A stretch of DNA of 64,000 nucleotides from Flavobacteriales bacterium. GTDB lineage: Bacteria; Bacteroidota; Bacteroidia; Flavobacteriales; Flavobacteriaceae. The notes below the pieces were generated by a model. It did not search any database and was not told the origin of the DNA. It saw nothing but the letters and a program-made list of their open reading frames with translations. Below are positions 31,224-39,688 of the stretch, piece after piece. The first letter of the stretch is position 1, and the number at the start of each line of letters is the position of its first letter. A program made the position numbers and the translations under genes. The stretch is from assembly GCA_017303755.1 (NCBI GenBank), contig JAFLBS010000001.1, positions 620,001 through 684,000 on the forward strand. The letters run 5' to 3'.

Positions 31224-32283
31224 TCTAAATTTTATTGATCTATACGCCGGAATTGGAGGTTTTCGTTTTGCTTTTGAAGAATTTGGAGGTATTTGTAAGT
31301 TTTCTTCAGAATGGGATAGATATTCGCAATTAACATACAAAGCTTTCCACGGAGAAATCCCTTTTGGTGATATCCACTCTATAAAAGATATTAAAAATGA
31401 AATTCCAAATCACGATGTACTTGCGGCGGGATTTCCTTGCCAACCGTTTTCGTTAGCTGGTGTTTCAAAAAAAAATAGTCTTGGCAGATTACATGGTTTT
31501 GACGACCCAACTCAAGGAACAGAATTCTTTAAAATCAAAGAAATTTTAAGACTCAAACAGCCAGTTGCATTTCTATTAGAGAATGTAAAAAATTTAAAGA
31601 GTCATGATGACGGTAAAACATTTCAAATAATATCCGAAGCATTGGATAAAGTGGGTTATACTTTTGATACTAAAATTATTGATGCAGCAAAATGGGTTCC
31701 TCAACACAGAGAAAGGATTTTCTTTATTGGATTTAGAAAAGATACAGGAATTACTAAAAATGAAATTACAGAACTTTTTCCTGAACCACCAAAAAGTAGA
31801 ATTTATGAACTTGAAGAACTTTTGATTCCAGAAAAGGAATTAAAAGAAAAATACGGTGATAAATATACCGTTGGAATAGGAACATGGGATACTCTAGTAA
31901 GACACAAGAAAGTACATGAAGATAAGGGAAATGGTTTTGGTTATGGACTTATTAAAAAGCCATACATTGATAAAGTAACCCGAACAATTTCTGCACGTTA
32001 CCATAAAGATGGAGCTGAAATTTTAATTGAGCAAAAAGGAAAAAGACCAAGAAGAATAACACCTTTAGAAGCGCTCAAACTTCAAGGATTTCCAGAAAAG
32101 TGTTATGGTTTTTTTGATGGAACTTTGTCTCAACCTGTGTCAGATACACAAGCCTACAGACAGTTTGGTAATTCAGTTGCTTTTCCTGTAATAAAAGACT
32201 TAGCTCAAAATATAACCAAACTAATTCACTCAAAAGAGTTATTGATTGATAATAGCGCTATAATAAACAAAACAGCAGTATAA
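31216..32283 (+). CDS. DNA (cytosine-5-)-methyltransferase
   Basis: The ATG at 31216 overlaps the controller gene by 8 nt (a TTG at 31210 is rejected) and gives 355 residues. All key 5mC-methyltransferase motifs are present: I FIDLYAGIGGF (about 6-16), IV GFPCQPFS with the catalytic Cys near 75, VI ENVKN, VIII QHRERIFF, and X RQFGNSVAFPV. Between VIII and IX lies the variable target-recognition region (about 190-270). It transfers a methyl group from SAM to cytosine in a specific site, which cannot be read from sequence. It would protect self DNA from the neighbouring EcoRII-N-like protein. Confidence 0.92.
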   Translation: MNNLNFIDLYAGIGGFRFAFEEFGGICKFSSEWDRYSQLTYKAFHGEIPFGDIHSIKDIKNEIPNHDVLAAGFPCQPFSLAGVSKKNSLGRLHGFDDPTQGTEFFKIKEILRLKQPVAFLLENVKNLKSHDDGKTFQIISEALDKVGYTFDTKIIDAAKWVPQHRERIFFIGFRKDTGITKNEITELFPEPPKSRIYELEELLIPEKELKEKYGDKYTVGIGTWDTLVRHKKVHEDKGNGFGYGLIKKPYIDKVTRTISARYHKDGAEILIEQKGKRPRRITPLEALKLQGFPEKCYGFFDGTLSQPVSDTQAYRQFGNSVAFPVIKDLAQNITKLIHSKELLIDNSAIINKTAV

Positions 32284-32284
32284 A

Positions 32285-34963
32285 ATGACCACACTTGAAA
32301 AAGCAATTGAAGCTGTCAAAAAAAACGAAGTGAATTTTTTTAAATTTCTACGAGCTAATGAAGTTGGTTTAACAGGAAGCCATCAATCAGGCATATTGAT
32401 TTCAAAAGGCTCACATCAAATAATGTTTGAAGGACCATCGCCAAAAACAAAGACAGAAAGAACTGTCAATATTACTTGGCCAAATGGTAGAATATCTGAT
32501 TGTCATTTTAAATATTACGACTCAAAGAACGAATTTAGAATAACTAATTTCGGAAAGAATTTTGATTATATAACAACCAATTCTTTTGATGCGCTATTTG
32601 TACTATCAATGATTGACTATAATAATTATGAAGGTTATTTTTTATTTGATGAAGATGAGAAAAATACTTTTTTAAATATATTTCATTTATCTAAAAATGA
32701 TGATAACAAATTAATAAAAAAAGACAACGAAGATCAGTTTGATCTGTTTGGATTTTCTGATGAACCACAATCAAATAATAAAAATGAACTTTCGAAAGAA
32801 AACAAAGAAATAATTAATTCAGGTCTTTTTTATATAAAGCCAGCAGCTAATCATATCTTAACTGTAGGAAAAGGAATTATTAAAGATTCTTACACAGCAA
32901 TATTAGAACTTATAAAAAACTCATATGACGCAGATGCAGAAAATGTGTTTATAAAAATGAACTTTAATAATGGTAAAAACTCCATAGTTATTGAAGATGA
33001 CGGACATGGGATGAGTTTCGAAGTTGTAACAAAAAAATGGATGGTTCCTTCTACACAAGATAAGTTAAGGCAAAAAAAAAGCAGATATAAAGGTCGACCT
33101 TTGCAAGGAAGAAAAGGAATTGGAAGATATGCAGCATCAATTCTAGGTAATGATTTATTACTAACCACTACCGATTGTGAGACCAAATTGACTACTGAAT
33201 TATTGTTAGATTGGATAGATTTTTATTCTGACGAAAAATATTTAGAAGATGTTGATATTCTTATTGAAAATTACTTCTTTAATAATAATCCTGGAACTTC
33301 TTTAAACATCTCAACTAACAAAAACTGGAATGATAAAGAAATTGATGAACTGATAATTACATTAAAGAGATTGCTTTCTCCTTTCGATGAAATTGATAAT
33401 GATTTTAAAATTTTTCTCGAAATTAACAAAACTGATAGTCAAAAATATTTTTCTTTTAGTGAGGAAATTAAACCCTTACCAATACTTGAACATTATCATT
33501 ATAGAGTTTATGGGAATGTTGATTTTAATAAAATTAATGAATTTGGAAAACAAGTCCTAACTGCTAAATTAAATATTGAAAACAAAAGCATTTCTAACAT
33601 TCTTCCGGTAAGAATTGAAAAAGAAATTATTCTTAAAGAAGATGAAAAATTTTGTGGTTTTATAGAACTTGATATCAGAGCTTTTGATTTAGATGAAGAA
33701 TTTATTATTGAAGGTATTAACGCTAGTGAATCAAAAAAACAGTTAAGAGAATTACCAGGAATTGCTGTAATTAGAGAAGGCTTTAGAGTTAGACCTTATG
33801 GAGATAAAAAAGTTGATTGGTTAAATCTAAACGAAAGAAGATATAATAATCCAACTCTAAGATTGAGTTCAAATCAAGTAGCTGGATATGTAACAGTTCT
33901 TCAAGAGGATGAATCTCATTTAGAAGAAAAAGCAACTAGAGAAGGCTTTAAAGAAGATGAACATTACAAAGCTCTTCAGGAAATAATCCTAGCTTGTTTA
34001 AACGAACTTGAGCCTATAAGATATAAATTCAGAAAAAAATATAATAAAGGCGGTAGAAAACCTAAAACAATAAATGACCAAATATCCGAAGCTACAAATT
34101 TTGATAAATTAACTACAACAATCAATACTATTCTCTCAGGAGCTGAAATACCTGAAGAAGTAAGTTCAAAAGTCAGAATAGCATTAGAGGAAGAAGCAAA
34201 AGAAAAAGAAAATCAATTTGAAGAAATTAAAAAAACCATAGCAAAATATCAAGGGCAAGTTACACTGGGTAAAATAATGACTGTCGTTTTTCACGAAGGC
34301 AGAAAACCATTAAACGCAATGAAACAACATCCAAAGTTTATTGCTGAATGGTGTCATGAATACATCTCTTTGTTTGAAAATGAAAACAAAACAATTGAAT
34401 TAAAAAAACTATATGATAAAATATTAGACAGATTAAATGATAACAAAGTTCAAGCTGAAGCCTTTATTACAATTTTTAAGAAATTAGAACCTTTAGCAAA
34501 TAACAAACGATCCTCACCCAATAACTTTAAAATATACAAGCCTATTTATGATTCATTTAAAATATTTGAAAATGAGTTAATTGAAAATTCAATCAAGTTA
34601 AATATAAATGGGGATGACCAAATAGAGTTTAAAGGATGGGAAATTGATTTTCAAATAGTTTTTACTAATCTAATTGAAAACAGTATTCATTGGCTATCAG
34701 AAAATGCTGAAAAAGAAATCAATATAAATATAGCAGAAAACAATGATATAATTACAATTGACTACTCAGATACAGGCATAGGCATTGATGAAGATAATAT
34801 TGAAAATCAAGACATTTTTGACCCAGGCTTTTCAACAAAAGAAGAAGGCACTGGTTTAGGTCTTTCAATAGCTGGTGAAGCACTTGAAAGAAATAAAGGA
34901 AAAATCAGAGCGGTGAGTAGTAATTCTGGAGCTAACTTTATAATTGAATTAAACAAAATATAA
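32285..34963 (+). CDS. EcoRII-N-like domain fused to GHKL/MORC-like ATPase and histidine-kinase-like C-terminus
   Basis: The 892-residue protein has three parts. (1) Residues ~1-130 resemble the DNA-binding N-domain of EcoRII: ANEVGLTGSHQSGI (24-37, H33) and KNEFRITNFG (81-90, E83, R85). These match EcoRII ANDTGATGGHQVG and RNEKRIT, loops that contact DNA. (2) A GHKL ATPase of MutL/Hsp90/MORC type: ELIKNSYDADA (~207), DDGHGMS (~238), GRKGIGRYA (~275). (3) A histidine-kinase-like end: H-box FHEGRKP (~668), N-box NLIENS (~794), DTGIGID (~830) and GTGLGLS (~855). It is encoded 1 bp after the methyltransferase gene. Domain calls 2 and 3 are firm, 1 is by eye. No nuclease motif is seen. Likely role: site-specific sensing of unmethylated DNA coupled to phosphotransfer. 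Confidence 0.8.
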   Translation: MTTLEKAIEAVKKNEVNFFKFLRANEVGLTGSHQSGILISKGSHQIMFEGPSPKTKTERTVNITWPNGRISDCHFKYYDSKNEFRITNFGKNFDYITTNSFDALFVLSMIDYNNYEGYFLFDEDEKNTFLNIFHLSKNDDNKLIKKDNEDQFDLFGFSDEPQSNNKNELSKENKEIINSGLFYIKPAANHILTVGKGIIKDSYTAILELIKNSYDADAENVFIKMNFNNGKNSIVIEDDGHGMSFEVVTKKWMVPSTQDKLRQKKSRYKGRPLQGRKGIGRYAASILGNDLLLTTTDCETKLTTELLLDWIDFYSDEKYLEDVDILIENYFFNNNPGTSLNISTNKNWNDKEIDELIITLKRLLSPFDEIDNDFKIFLEINKTDSQKYFSFSEEIKPLPILEHYHYRVYGNVDFNKINEFGKQVLTAKLNIENKSISNILPVRIEKEIILKEDEKFCGFIELDIRAFDLDEEFIIEGINASESKKQLRELPGIAVIREGFRVRPYGDKKVDWLNLNERRYNNPTLRLSSNQVAGYVTVLQEDESHLEEKATREGFKEDEHYKALQEIILACLNELEPIRYKFRKKYNKGGRKPKTINDQISEATNFDKLTTTINTILSGAEIPEEVSSKVRIALEEEAKEKENQFEEIKKTIAKYQGQVTLGKIMTVVFHEGRKPLNAMKQHPKFIAEWCHEYISLFENENKTIELKKLYDKILDRLNDNKVQAEAFITIFKKLEPLANNKRSSPNNFKIYKPIYDSFKIFENELIENSIKLNINGDDQIEFKGWEIDFQIVFTNLIENSIHWLSENAEKEININIAENNDIITIDYSDTGIGIDEDNIENQDIFDPGFSTKEEGTGLGLSIAGEALERNKGKIRAVSSNSGANFIIELNKI

Positions 34964-34968
34964 TATCT

Positions 34969-36018
34969 ATGAACATTAATTTACTTATAGTTGAAAACGA
35001 AGAGCCACAAAGAAAACTGCTAAGAGATGCTGTTGAAATATTTAATAAAAAAAATGAAACCCAAATAATTCTTGATGAAGCAGGTGGATTAGAAGAAGGA
35101 TTGTTTAAAATAAGAACTAATAACTACGACGGGGCTTTTGTCGATCTTAGAATTGAACAAAATGACACAATTGGTCTTGGAAATGAGATCCTAAAAGAAA
35201 TAAAACAGAAACTAAGATTTCCTGTCAGAGTAATATCTGGTCATTTAGGAGACTTGGAACCAGAATTACAAAATGAAAATTCATTATTTAAATGTTATAA
35301 TAGAGGTGATGAAGATTATGATATTTTACTAAATGAACTAAAAGATATTTGCTCAACAGGAATAATAGGTATTTTAAATAATCGTGGTTTAATTGAGAAT
35401 AATATAAGCTTAATATTTTGGAATCATATATCTGCTATACTGCCAGAAATGATTGAATACAAAAAAGAACATACAGAATTTAATATTGAAAAAGTATTGT
35501 TGAGATATATTTCTACTCATATTCAAGAATATTTAGAAATAAGTATTGACAATAACCTTGAACCTTTACATAGTATTGAATTCTATATTAAACCTCCTAT
35601 TAAGGAAAAAGTATTTACAGGCGACATCATTAAGTTTATAGATTCAAAAAATTATGGAATAATATTAACGCCTGCATGTGATTTAGCTACTGATGAATTG
35701 AGAACAAAGCCTAAAGCGAAGTATGTTACAGTGGCTTGCATTTATGATTATTCAACCGTTATAAATGGGAGAAAACCTGAAGATGTTGAGAAGCTAGAGC
35801 GTAACAATCTTGATCTAAAATATCACTTTTTGCCGAAAACAATTCTTTTTCAAGGAGGATTTATAAACTTCCAACACATCATCAGTGTTCCAATTAAAGA
35901 AATTAATGAAAATACTAAATTTGAAGTTGAATGTGTTATAACAAATCCTTTTAGAAAAGATATAATTTCTCGTTTTTCAAATTATTTTTCTAGACAAGGT
36001 CAACCAGCATTCGAATAA
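34969..36018 (+). CDS. Receiver-domain protein with unknown C-terminal domain
   Basis: The 349-residue protein starts 5 bp after the ATPase gene. Residues ~1-130 follow the response-regulator receiver fold: LLIVENEEP (5-13, usually acidic pair, here partly changed), phospho-acceptor D59 in AFVDLRI, S in RVISGHLG, K in FKCYNRGD. The C-terminal ~215 residues have no DNA-binding motif. They contain a helical stretch (about 135-190) and a beta-rich part with GDIIKF and IILTPACDLATDE (about 220-240), a TPxCDxA-like motif I have seen in other uncharacterised proteins. It is probably the phosphorylation target of the upstream kinase-like protein and perhaps the effector. Confidence 0.7.
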   Translation: MNINLLIVENEEPQRKLLRDAVEIFNKKNETQIILDEAGGLEEGLFKIRTNNYDGAFVDLRIEQNDTIGLGNEILKEIKQKLRFPVRVISGHLGDLEPELQNENSLFKCYNRGDEDYDILLNELKDICSTGIIGILNNRGLIENNISLIFWNHISAILPEMIEYKKEHTEFNIEKVLLRYISTHIQEYLEISIDNNLEPLHSIEFYIKPPIKEKVFTGDIIKFIDSKNYGIILTPACDLATDELRTKPKAKYVTVACIYDYSTVINGRKPEDVEKLERNNLDLKYHFLPKTILFQGGFINFQHIISVPIKEINENTKFEVECVITNPFRKDIISRFSNYFSRQGQPAFE

Positions 36019-36023
36019 TTTTT

Positions 36024-36131
36024 CCTATCCTCTCTTCAACCAACCCGTCACACTCATTCGTCGTTCGTTGGTGGGTAGTACTTCGTGTAGTAATTCATCA
36101 CTTTTAAAAAATCCCTTTGTGACTTTGCAAG
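36024..36131 (-). pseudogene. 3' fragment of a 2OG-oxygenase gene, duplicated beside the module
   Basis: Translation of the minus strand gives about 30 residues, including FFKSDELLHEVL and the ending MSVTGWLKRG before TAG. They match the end of the intact oxygenase at 37164-37757 with one change in the aligned part. The DNA at 36024-36112 aligns with 37164-37252 at high identity. The fragment begins 5 bp after the receiver-protein stop, marking the right end of the inserted module. Confidence 0.8.
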
Positions 36132-36149
36132 TAAAGATGGGTTATGTTG

Positions 36150-36330
36150 AGCCGCAAGGCACGCAAAGAAAGCGCTGAGTTCGCAAGGATTTTTTATGAA
36201 CCATATAAGGCACATAAGGTCATTGAAGTTTTTTTATGTTTTATATTGTTAAAACTTTGAAAATTAGAGCCTTAGAGCCTTTGCGGTAAAAAAAATACAA
36301 CAACCCCAATGGCGCGGATTTACAATCCAT
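36150..36330. repeat. Dispersed repeats between fragment and the 167-residue gene
   Basis: The 36132-36433 space holds degenerate copies of two families that recur at 37.8, 39.3 and 41.0 kb: GCAAGGCACGCAAAG...GAGTTCGCAAGG (about 36153-36195) and ACCATATAAGGCACATAAGG (about 36200-36219). A third, GCGCGGATTTACAATCC (36312-36328), recurs at 37064-37080. No gene is seen. Confidence 0.6.
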
Positions 36331-36433
36331 AACCTCACCAAACCTCCAAAACTTCAACCCATACAAACCCGACAGCACGGATTTTAATGCGTTTAACCCG
36401 TTCTGTAAAACCCCTAAAACCAGTTATACTATT

Positions 36434-36441
36434 TATATTTG
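36434..36441 (+). promoter_or_regulatory. TATATTTG promoter element of the 167-residue gene
   Basis: TATATTTG matches TAnnTTTG and lies 47 bp before the ATG. A TTG at the expected distance upstream is not present. Confidence 0.4.
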
Positions 36442-36487
36442 TAAACGTTTAGGACAGGAATGTTTTTCAAATTGAAAATTAAGTGAC

Positions 36488-36991
36488 ATGAAGTTGTATT
36501 TTGGATTACACACAAGTGATAAAGAATTAGGATTTACACCTGAGTCTGAATTAATGGGGTATCAAGACTTTCTTGCACCGAAAGAACGTACACATATTGC
36601 TAAATTAACAATGATCAATGATCAGGGAGATGAGTTCTCTATTATTGATGAAATGTGGCATTTCGCCCTGCATCTAGGCCGTTTTGGATTGGAGCGGATA
36701 ATGAAAGGAGAAACATACACGTATTCAAATATGATGTCGGGCAGGCTTACGGAATTCGTTACGGAAGGCGACTGGATTACCATAAAATCAGAGGAGAATA
36801 AAGAGATTCGATGCGATAAGTACGCGTTTATCGAGCAGATGTTTGATTGTGGCACACGTTATTTTGACTTGCTGGAAAGACTTCCTCACTTGGGACACGA
36901 GCAAAGTGTTGCAATCTTTAAGTCAATGGTGGTTGAAACAGAAAAATTAATTGAGGATTATATCAATACAGCAGGTAATAGTTCAGACTAG
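36488..36991 (+). CDS. Hypothetical protein in a repeat-flanked slot
   Basis: The 167-residue soluble protein has no recognised domain. It contains charged strands (MKLYFGLHTSDKELGF; DEFSIIDEMWHFALHLGRFG) and a helical C-terminus (FDLLERLPHLGHEQSVAIF). It is flanked by the GCGC(G/A)GATTTACAATCC repeat on both sides and, further out, by the duplicated oxygenase end. This suggests that it was inserted with the preceding module or a separate event. Codon use is less AT-rich than in the module. Confidence 0.5.
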   Translation: MKLYFGLHTSDKELGFTPESELMGYQDFLAPKERTHIAKLTMINDQGDEFSIIDEMWHFALHLGRFGLERIMKGETYTYSNMMSGRLTEFVTEGDWITIKSEENKEIRCDKYAFIEQMFDCGTRYFDLLERLPHLGHEQSVAIFKSMVVETEKLIEDYINTAGNSSD

Positions 36992-37063
36992 GGCAAACGC
37001 ATTTAAATTTTCTTGACCAGAATCTAGTCGAATTGATTATGAATTATACTCTGGACCCCGATA

Positions 37064-37083
37064 GCGCAGATTTACAATCCGTG
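37064..37083. repeat. Second copy of the GCGCxGATTTACAATCC element
   Basis: GCGCAGATTTACAATCCGTG differs from the copy at 36312 at one or two positions. The pair brackets the 167-residue gene in direct orientation. Confidence 0.6.
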
Positions 37084-37163
37084 TCTAAAATAAGAGCCCA
37101 AAAAATACCTTCCAAAAAAAGAATTCCTAGAATATCATTTAGATACTATTTTTGAGAAATAGC

Positions 37164-37757
37164 CTACCCTCTCTTCAACCAACCCGTCACACTCATTCGT
37201 CGTTCGTTGGTTTGTAGTACTTCGTGGAGTAATTCATCGCTTTTAAAAAATACTGTTTTGCCTTGTGTGGGCGCAATGCTTTGGTTGTGGTGGTTGTGGT
37301 GAATGAGTAGTTCGCCGCCGTCTTTGGGTTGCCAATCGGCATTGAGGTAGTTCATCATCGAGAATTGCCGTTTGGTGTCGTCTTCAAATTGATCGAGGTG
37401 CGAGCGGTAAAAACTTCCGGCTTCGTAGAGCGAATAGTGAAATTCATAACTTTTAATATTGGTAAAACAGTTTTCGTTCAAATAGGCTACAAATTCATCC
37501 ATGGTGTCAAAAAACTCGGCTTCAAAGGCGTTGTTGTGCTTTTTATCAAGCCAGTAAATGCTGTCATTGCGAATGAGGTTGTCAAACACCATTTTCCCGT
37601 CGTTGCCCACGCCTGCTTGCAACAGCAAATGTGCATCATTAAACGAAAGCAAATTGTTACGCAAATTGTGGCACAAATCCACACTCAGAAAATCTTCGGC
37701 TATACCTACTTTATCGTTGATGTAAGTGGTAATCAAGGTTTCAAAACTAGCATTCAT
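37164..37757 (-). CDS. 2OG-Fe(II) oxygenase (prolyl-hydroxylase-like)
   Basis: The 197-residue protein has the double-stranded beta-helix iron motif: HLD in FYRSHLDQFEDD (near residue 119), distal H in DELLHEVL (about 178) and the 2-oxoglutarate-binding R in ERRMSVTGW (about 187). The family hydroxylates proline or similar side chains of proteins, using iron, oxygen and 2-oxoglutarate. It is a single gene on the minus strand. A duplicate of its last 28 or so codons lies 1.1 kb downstream at 36024-36131, across the inserted hypothetical gene. Confidence 0.85.
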   Translation of the reverse strand: MNASFETLITTYINDKVGIAEDFLSVDLCHNLRNNLLSFNDAHLLLQAGVGNDGKMVFDNLIRNDSIYWLDKKHNNAFEAEFFDTMDEFVAYLNENCFTNIKSYEFHYSLYEAGSFYRSHLDQFEDDTKRQFSMMNYLNADWQPKDGGELLIHHNHHNQSIAPTQGKTVFFKSDELLHEVLQTNERRMSVTGWLKRG

Positions 37758-37796
37758 ATCGTTTCACACTTGATTAGACAAGTTTTGGTAAGGTAG

Positions 37797-38070
37797 TGAA
37801 TTTTAACCACTAAGACACGAAGAAGGCACGAAGTTCGCAAGGATTTTTATTTTGAGACTATAAGACCGTATGACTATAAGATTTTAGGATTTTGATAATT
37901 AAGATTTAGATTTTATTTGGGATTTGTTTTTTGTCTTTTGGAATTTTTTAACCATATAAGGCATATAAGGCCATTGAAGGTTTTTCTTTTATGCCTTATA
38001 TGTCTTATATGGTGAAAACTTTGAAACTCTGCAACTTTGAAACTTTGCGCCTTCGAGCCTTTGTGGTAAA
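37797..38070. repeat. Dispersed repeat array including a 20-bp-arm hairpin
   Basis: The gap 37758-38175 contains a GACACGAAG...GAAGTTCGCAAGG copy (about 37809-37842) and a strong hairpin: ACCATATAAGGCATATAAGG (37951-37970) pairs with its complement at 37994-38013 with one mismatch. A GAAACT(T/C)TG-rich piece follows (38016-38048). These are copies of the families at 39.2-39.5 and 41.0 kb. No gene is seen. Confidence 0.7.
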
Positions 38071-38141
38071 TAAATACGATAACTTCAAAAAAATTAACAT
38101 TCACACTGCTTATTTTGATTAATTCTTAAAAATACTTTCTT

Positions 38142-38149
38142 TATTTTTG
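38142..38149 (+). promoter_or_regulatory. TATTTTTG promoter element of the serine hydrolase
   Basis: TATTTTTG matches TAnnTTTG and lies 26 bp before the ATG at 38176. A TTG at 38115 is slightly farther than the usual spacing. Confidence 0.45.
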
Positions 38150-38175
38150 AATGCTATATTTTACCAACGCTTGCT

Positions 38176-39195
38176 ATGAAAAGAATCTTATCGAAAAAAA
38201 TGCCTTTAACGTATGTTATTGGCTTGTTCCTACTTGCCATTGTACTCACTATTGCCATCACACGCTGGACGAGTTCCATGCAAACCGCTTCTGAAACCGT
38301 TACGGCATCACAAAACTGCATCACTAAATCCAAACGAATCAACGGCTACGAACTCATCAAACCCATCCTGTACTACGATGAAGAATGTCCGTCGGAAAAC
38401 CTCAGTACCATAAACGGAACCATTTCTTCCATCATCAACACGTATAAACAATCGCAAAATGTATCCAGTGCTTCGGTATATTTTCGTGATTTTGACTCCA
38501 GTGAATGGACGTGCGTTAACGAGACTGAACACTACGAACCCGGTTCTCTTTTTAAAGTTACTATGCTAATCGCCGCACTCAAAATGAGCGAGCAACAACC
38601 CGGATTACTCAACAAAAAAATACAGTTCAGCAAAAAATTTGATATCCCAAAAAACACTGCTTATCAATCCAAAACGCTTCAATTAGGTCAAAACTATACC
38701 TTGCGCGAATTGCTCACCTATATGATTGTGCATTCTGATAACGATGCCACTGCTTTGGTGCAAAACAACATTGACACAGCTGTACTAATCAAACTTTTTA
38801 ACGATTTGGGATTGGAAACACCGAGTTATCAATCGAAGCAGTATTTCTTTACTGCGCAAAACTATTCGTTGTTCATGCGTCTCATTTACAATGCTTCCTA
38901 CCTCAACGAAGAAAACTCCGCTTTTGCAGCACAATTGTTAAGTCAAAGTACTTTTCAAGATGGAATTCTAAAAGGTCTTCCTGCAAACACAAGAGTAGCA
39001 CACAAATTTGGCGAAGCCGGAACTGCATCGGAAATTCAATTGCACGAATCGGCCTTAGTCTACCTCAACGACAGAACATATCTGCTGACGGTAATGACCA
39101 AAGGAAAAGATTTAAAAACACTTTCCAATTTACTGGCCGAAATCTCTAAAGCGGTTTATGATAGTCAAAAGGAAACTGCTCTTTCTAGTTTATAA
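38176..39195 (+). CDS. Class A beta-lactamase-like serine hydrolase
   Basis: The 339-residue protein has an N-terminal membrane anchor (about 11-33) and the motifs of the class A/penicillin-binding serine hydrolase fold: SLFK (SxxK, near residue 126) in PGSLFKVTM, SDN in HSDNDAT (near 193) and a KFGEAG (KTG-like) near the end. Such proteins bind or hydrolyse beta-lactams or act on peptidoglycan peptides. Whether it gives resistance is unknown, and the acidic E in the omega loop cannot be located by eye. It stands alone in its transcription unit. Family call is secure, activity is not. Confidence 0.78.
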   Translation: MKRILSKKMPLTYVIGLFLLAIVLTIAITRWTSSMQTASETVTASQNCITKSKRINGYELIKPILYYDEECPSENLSTINGTISSIINTYKQSQNVSSASVYFRDFDSSEWTCVNETEHYEPGSLFKVTMLIAALKMSEQQPGLLNKKIQFSKKFDIPKNTAYQSKTLQLGQNYTLRELLTYMIVHSDNDATALVQNNIDTAVLIKLFNDLGLETPSYQSKQYFFTAQNYSLFMRLIYNASYLNEENSAFAAQLLSQSTFQDGILKGLPANTRVAHKFGEAGTASEIQLHESALVYLNDRTYLLTVMTKGKDLKTLSNLLAEISKAVYDSQKETALSSL

Positions 39196-39229
39196 TTTTG
39201 ATTATTAGATTGTTAGACTGCTTAGATTT

Positions 39230-39540
39230 TTAGATTTTTTAAAAATAAAACTTTGTGCCTTTGTGGCTTTGCGAGAAAAGAGCTATTATATTTAACCACA
39301 AAGCACGCTAAGAAGGCGCTAAGTTCGCTAGGATTTTTGATTTTGGGACTGTAAGATGTAGGATTATAGGATTGTTAGACCGTTAGATTATTAGACTGCT
39401 TAGATTTTTAAAAATAAAACTCTGAAACTTTGAAACTCTGAAACTCTGAAACTTTGAAACTTTGAAACTTTGCAAAAAAATCTTCGTGTCTTTGTGACTT
39501 CGTGGCAAAAAAAGCAGCAAAAAAAAGCGGCAAAAAAAAT
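39230..39540. repeat. Dispersed repeats with an 8-bp tandem array
   Basis: The 493-bp space 39196-39688 is mostly repeats. CTTTGTGGCTTTGCG (about 39253-39270) faces ACCACAAAGCACGCT (about 39297), and GGCGCTAAGTTCGCTAGG follows. At 39421-39472 the unit T(T/C)TGAAAC occurs six times in tandem plus a partial copy. The remaining 39541-39688 is an AT-rich leader of the transporter gene. Confidence 0.65.
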
Positions 39541-39688
39541 ACGATAACCTCAAAAATTTCCTTTTTAATTATATTTTTCATAAAAATTACAGCTACACCC
39601 TATTTTTTAAACTCATTTTTATCTAAAATTTAAACTATTTTATACTTTTACCCTACAAAAAATAGGGTTAGGAATAAAATTTTATAAA

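Noticed and set aside
31014-36018. Ordinary type II restriction-modification system
   Set aside because: A controller and methyltransferase are present but no PD-(D/E)xK, HNH or GIY-YIG nuclease motif is visible in the downstream proteins.
32285-36018. Detocs-type phosphorelay defence operon
   Set aside because: Domain order (EcoRII-N-like, two GHKL modules) and the methyltransferase partner differ from the three-gene Detocs layout.
38176-39195. Acquired beta-lactamase on a mobile element
   Set aside because: Motifs fit a serine hydrolase, but composition and neighbours are those of the core chromosome and no mobile features flank it directly.
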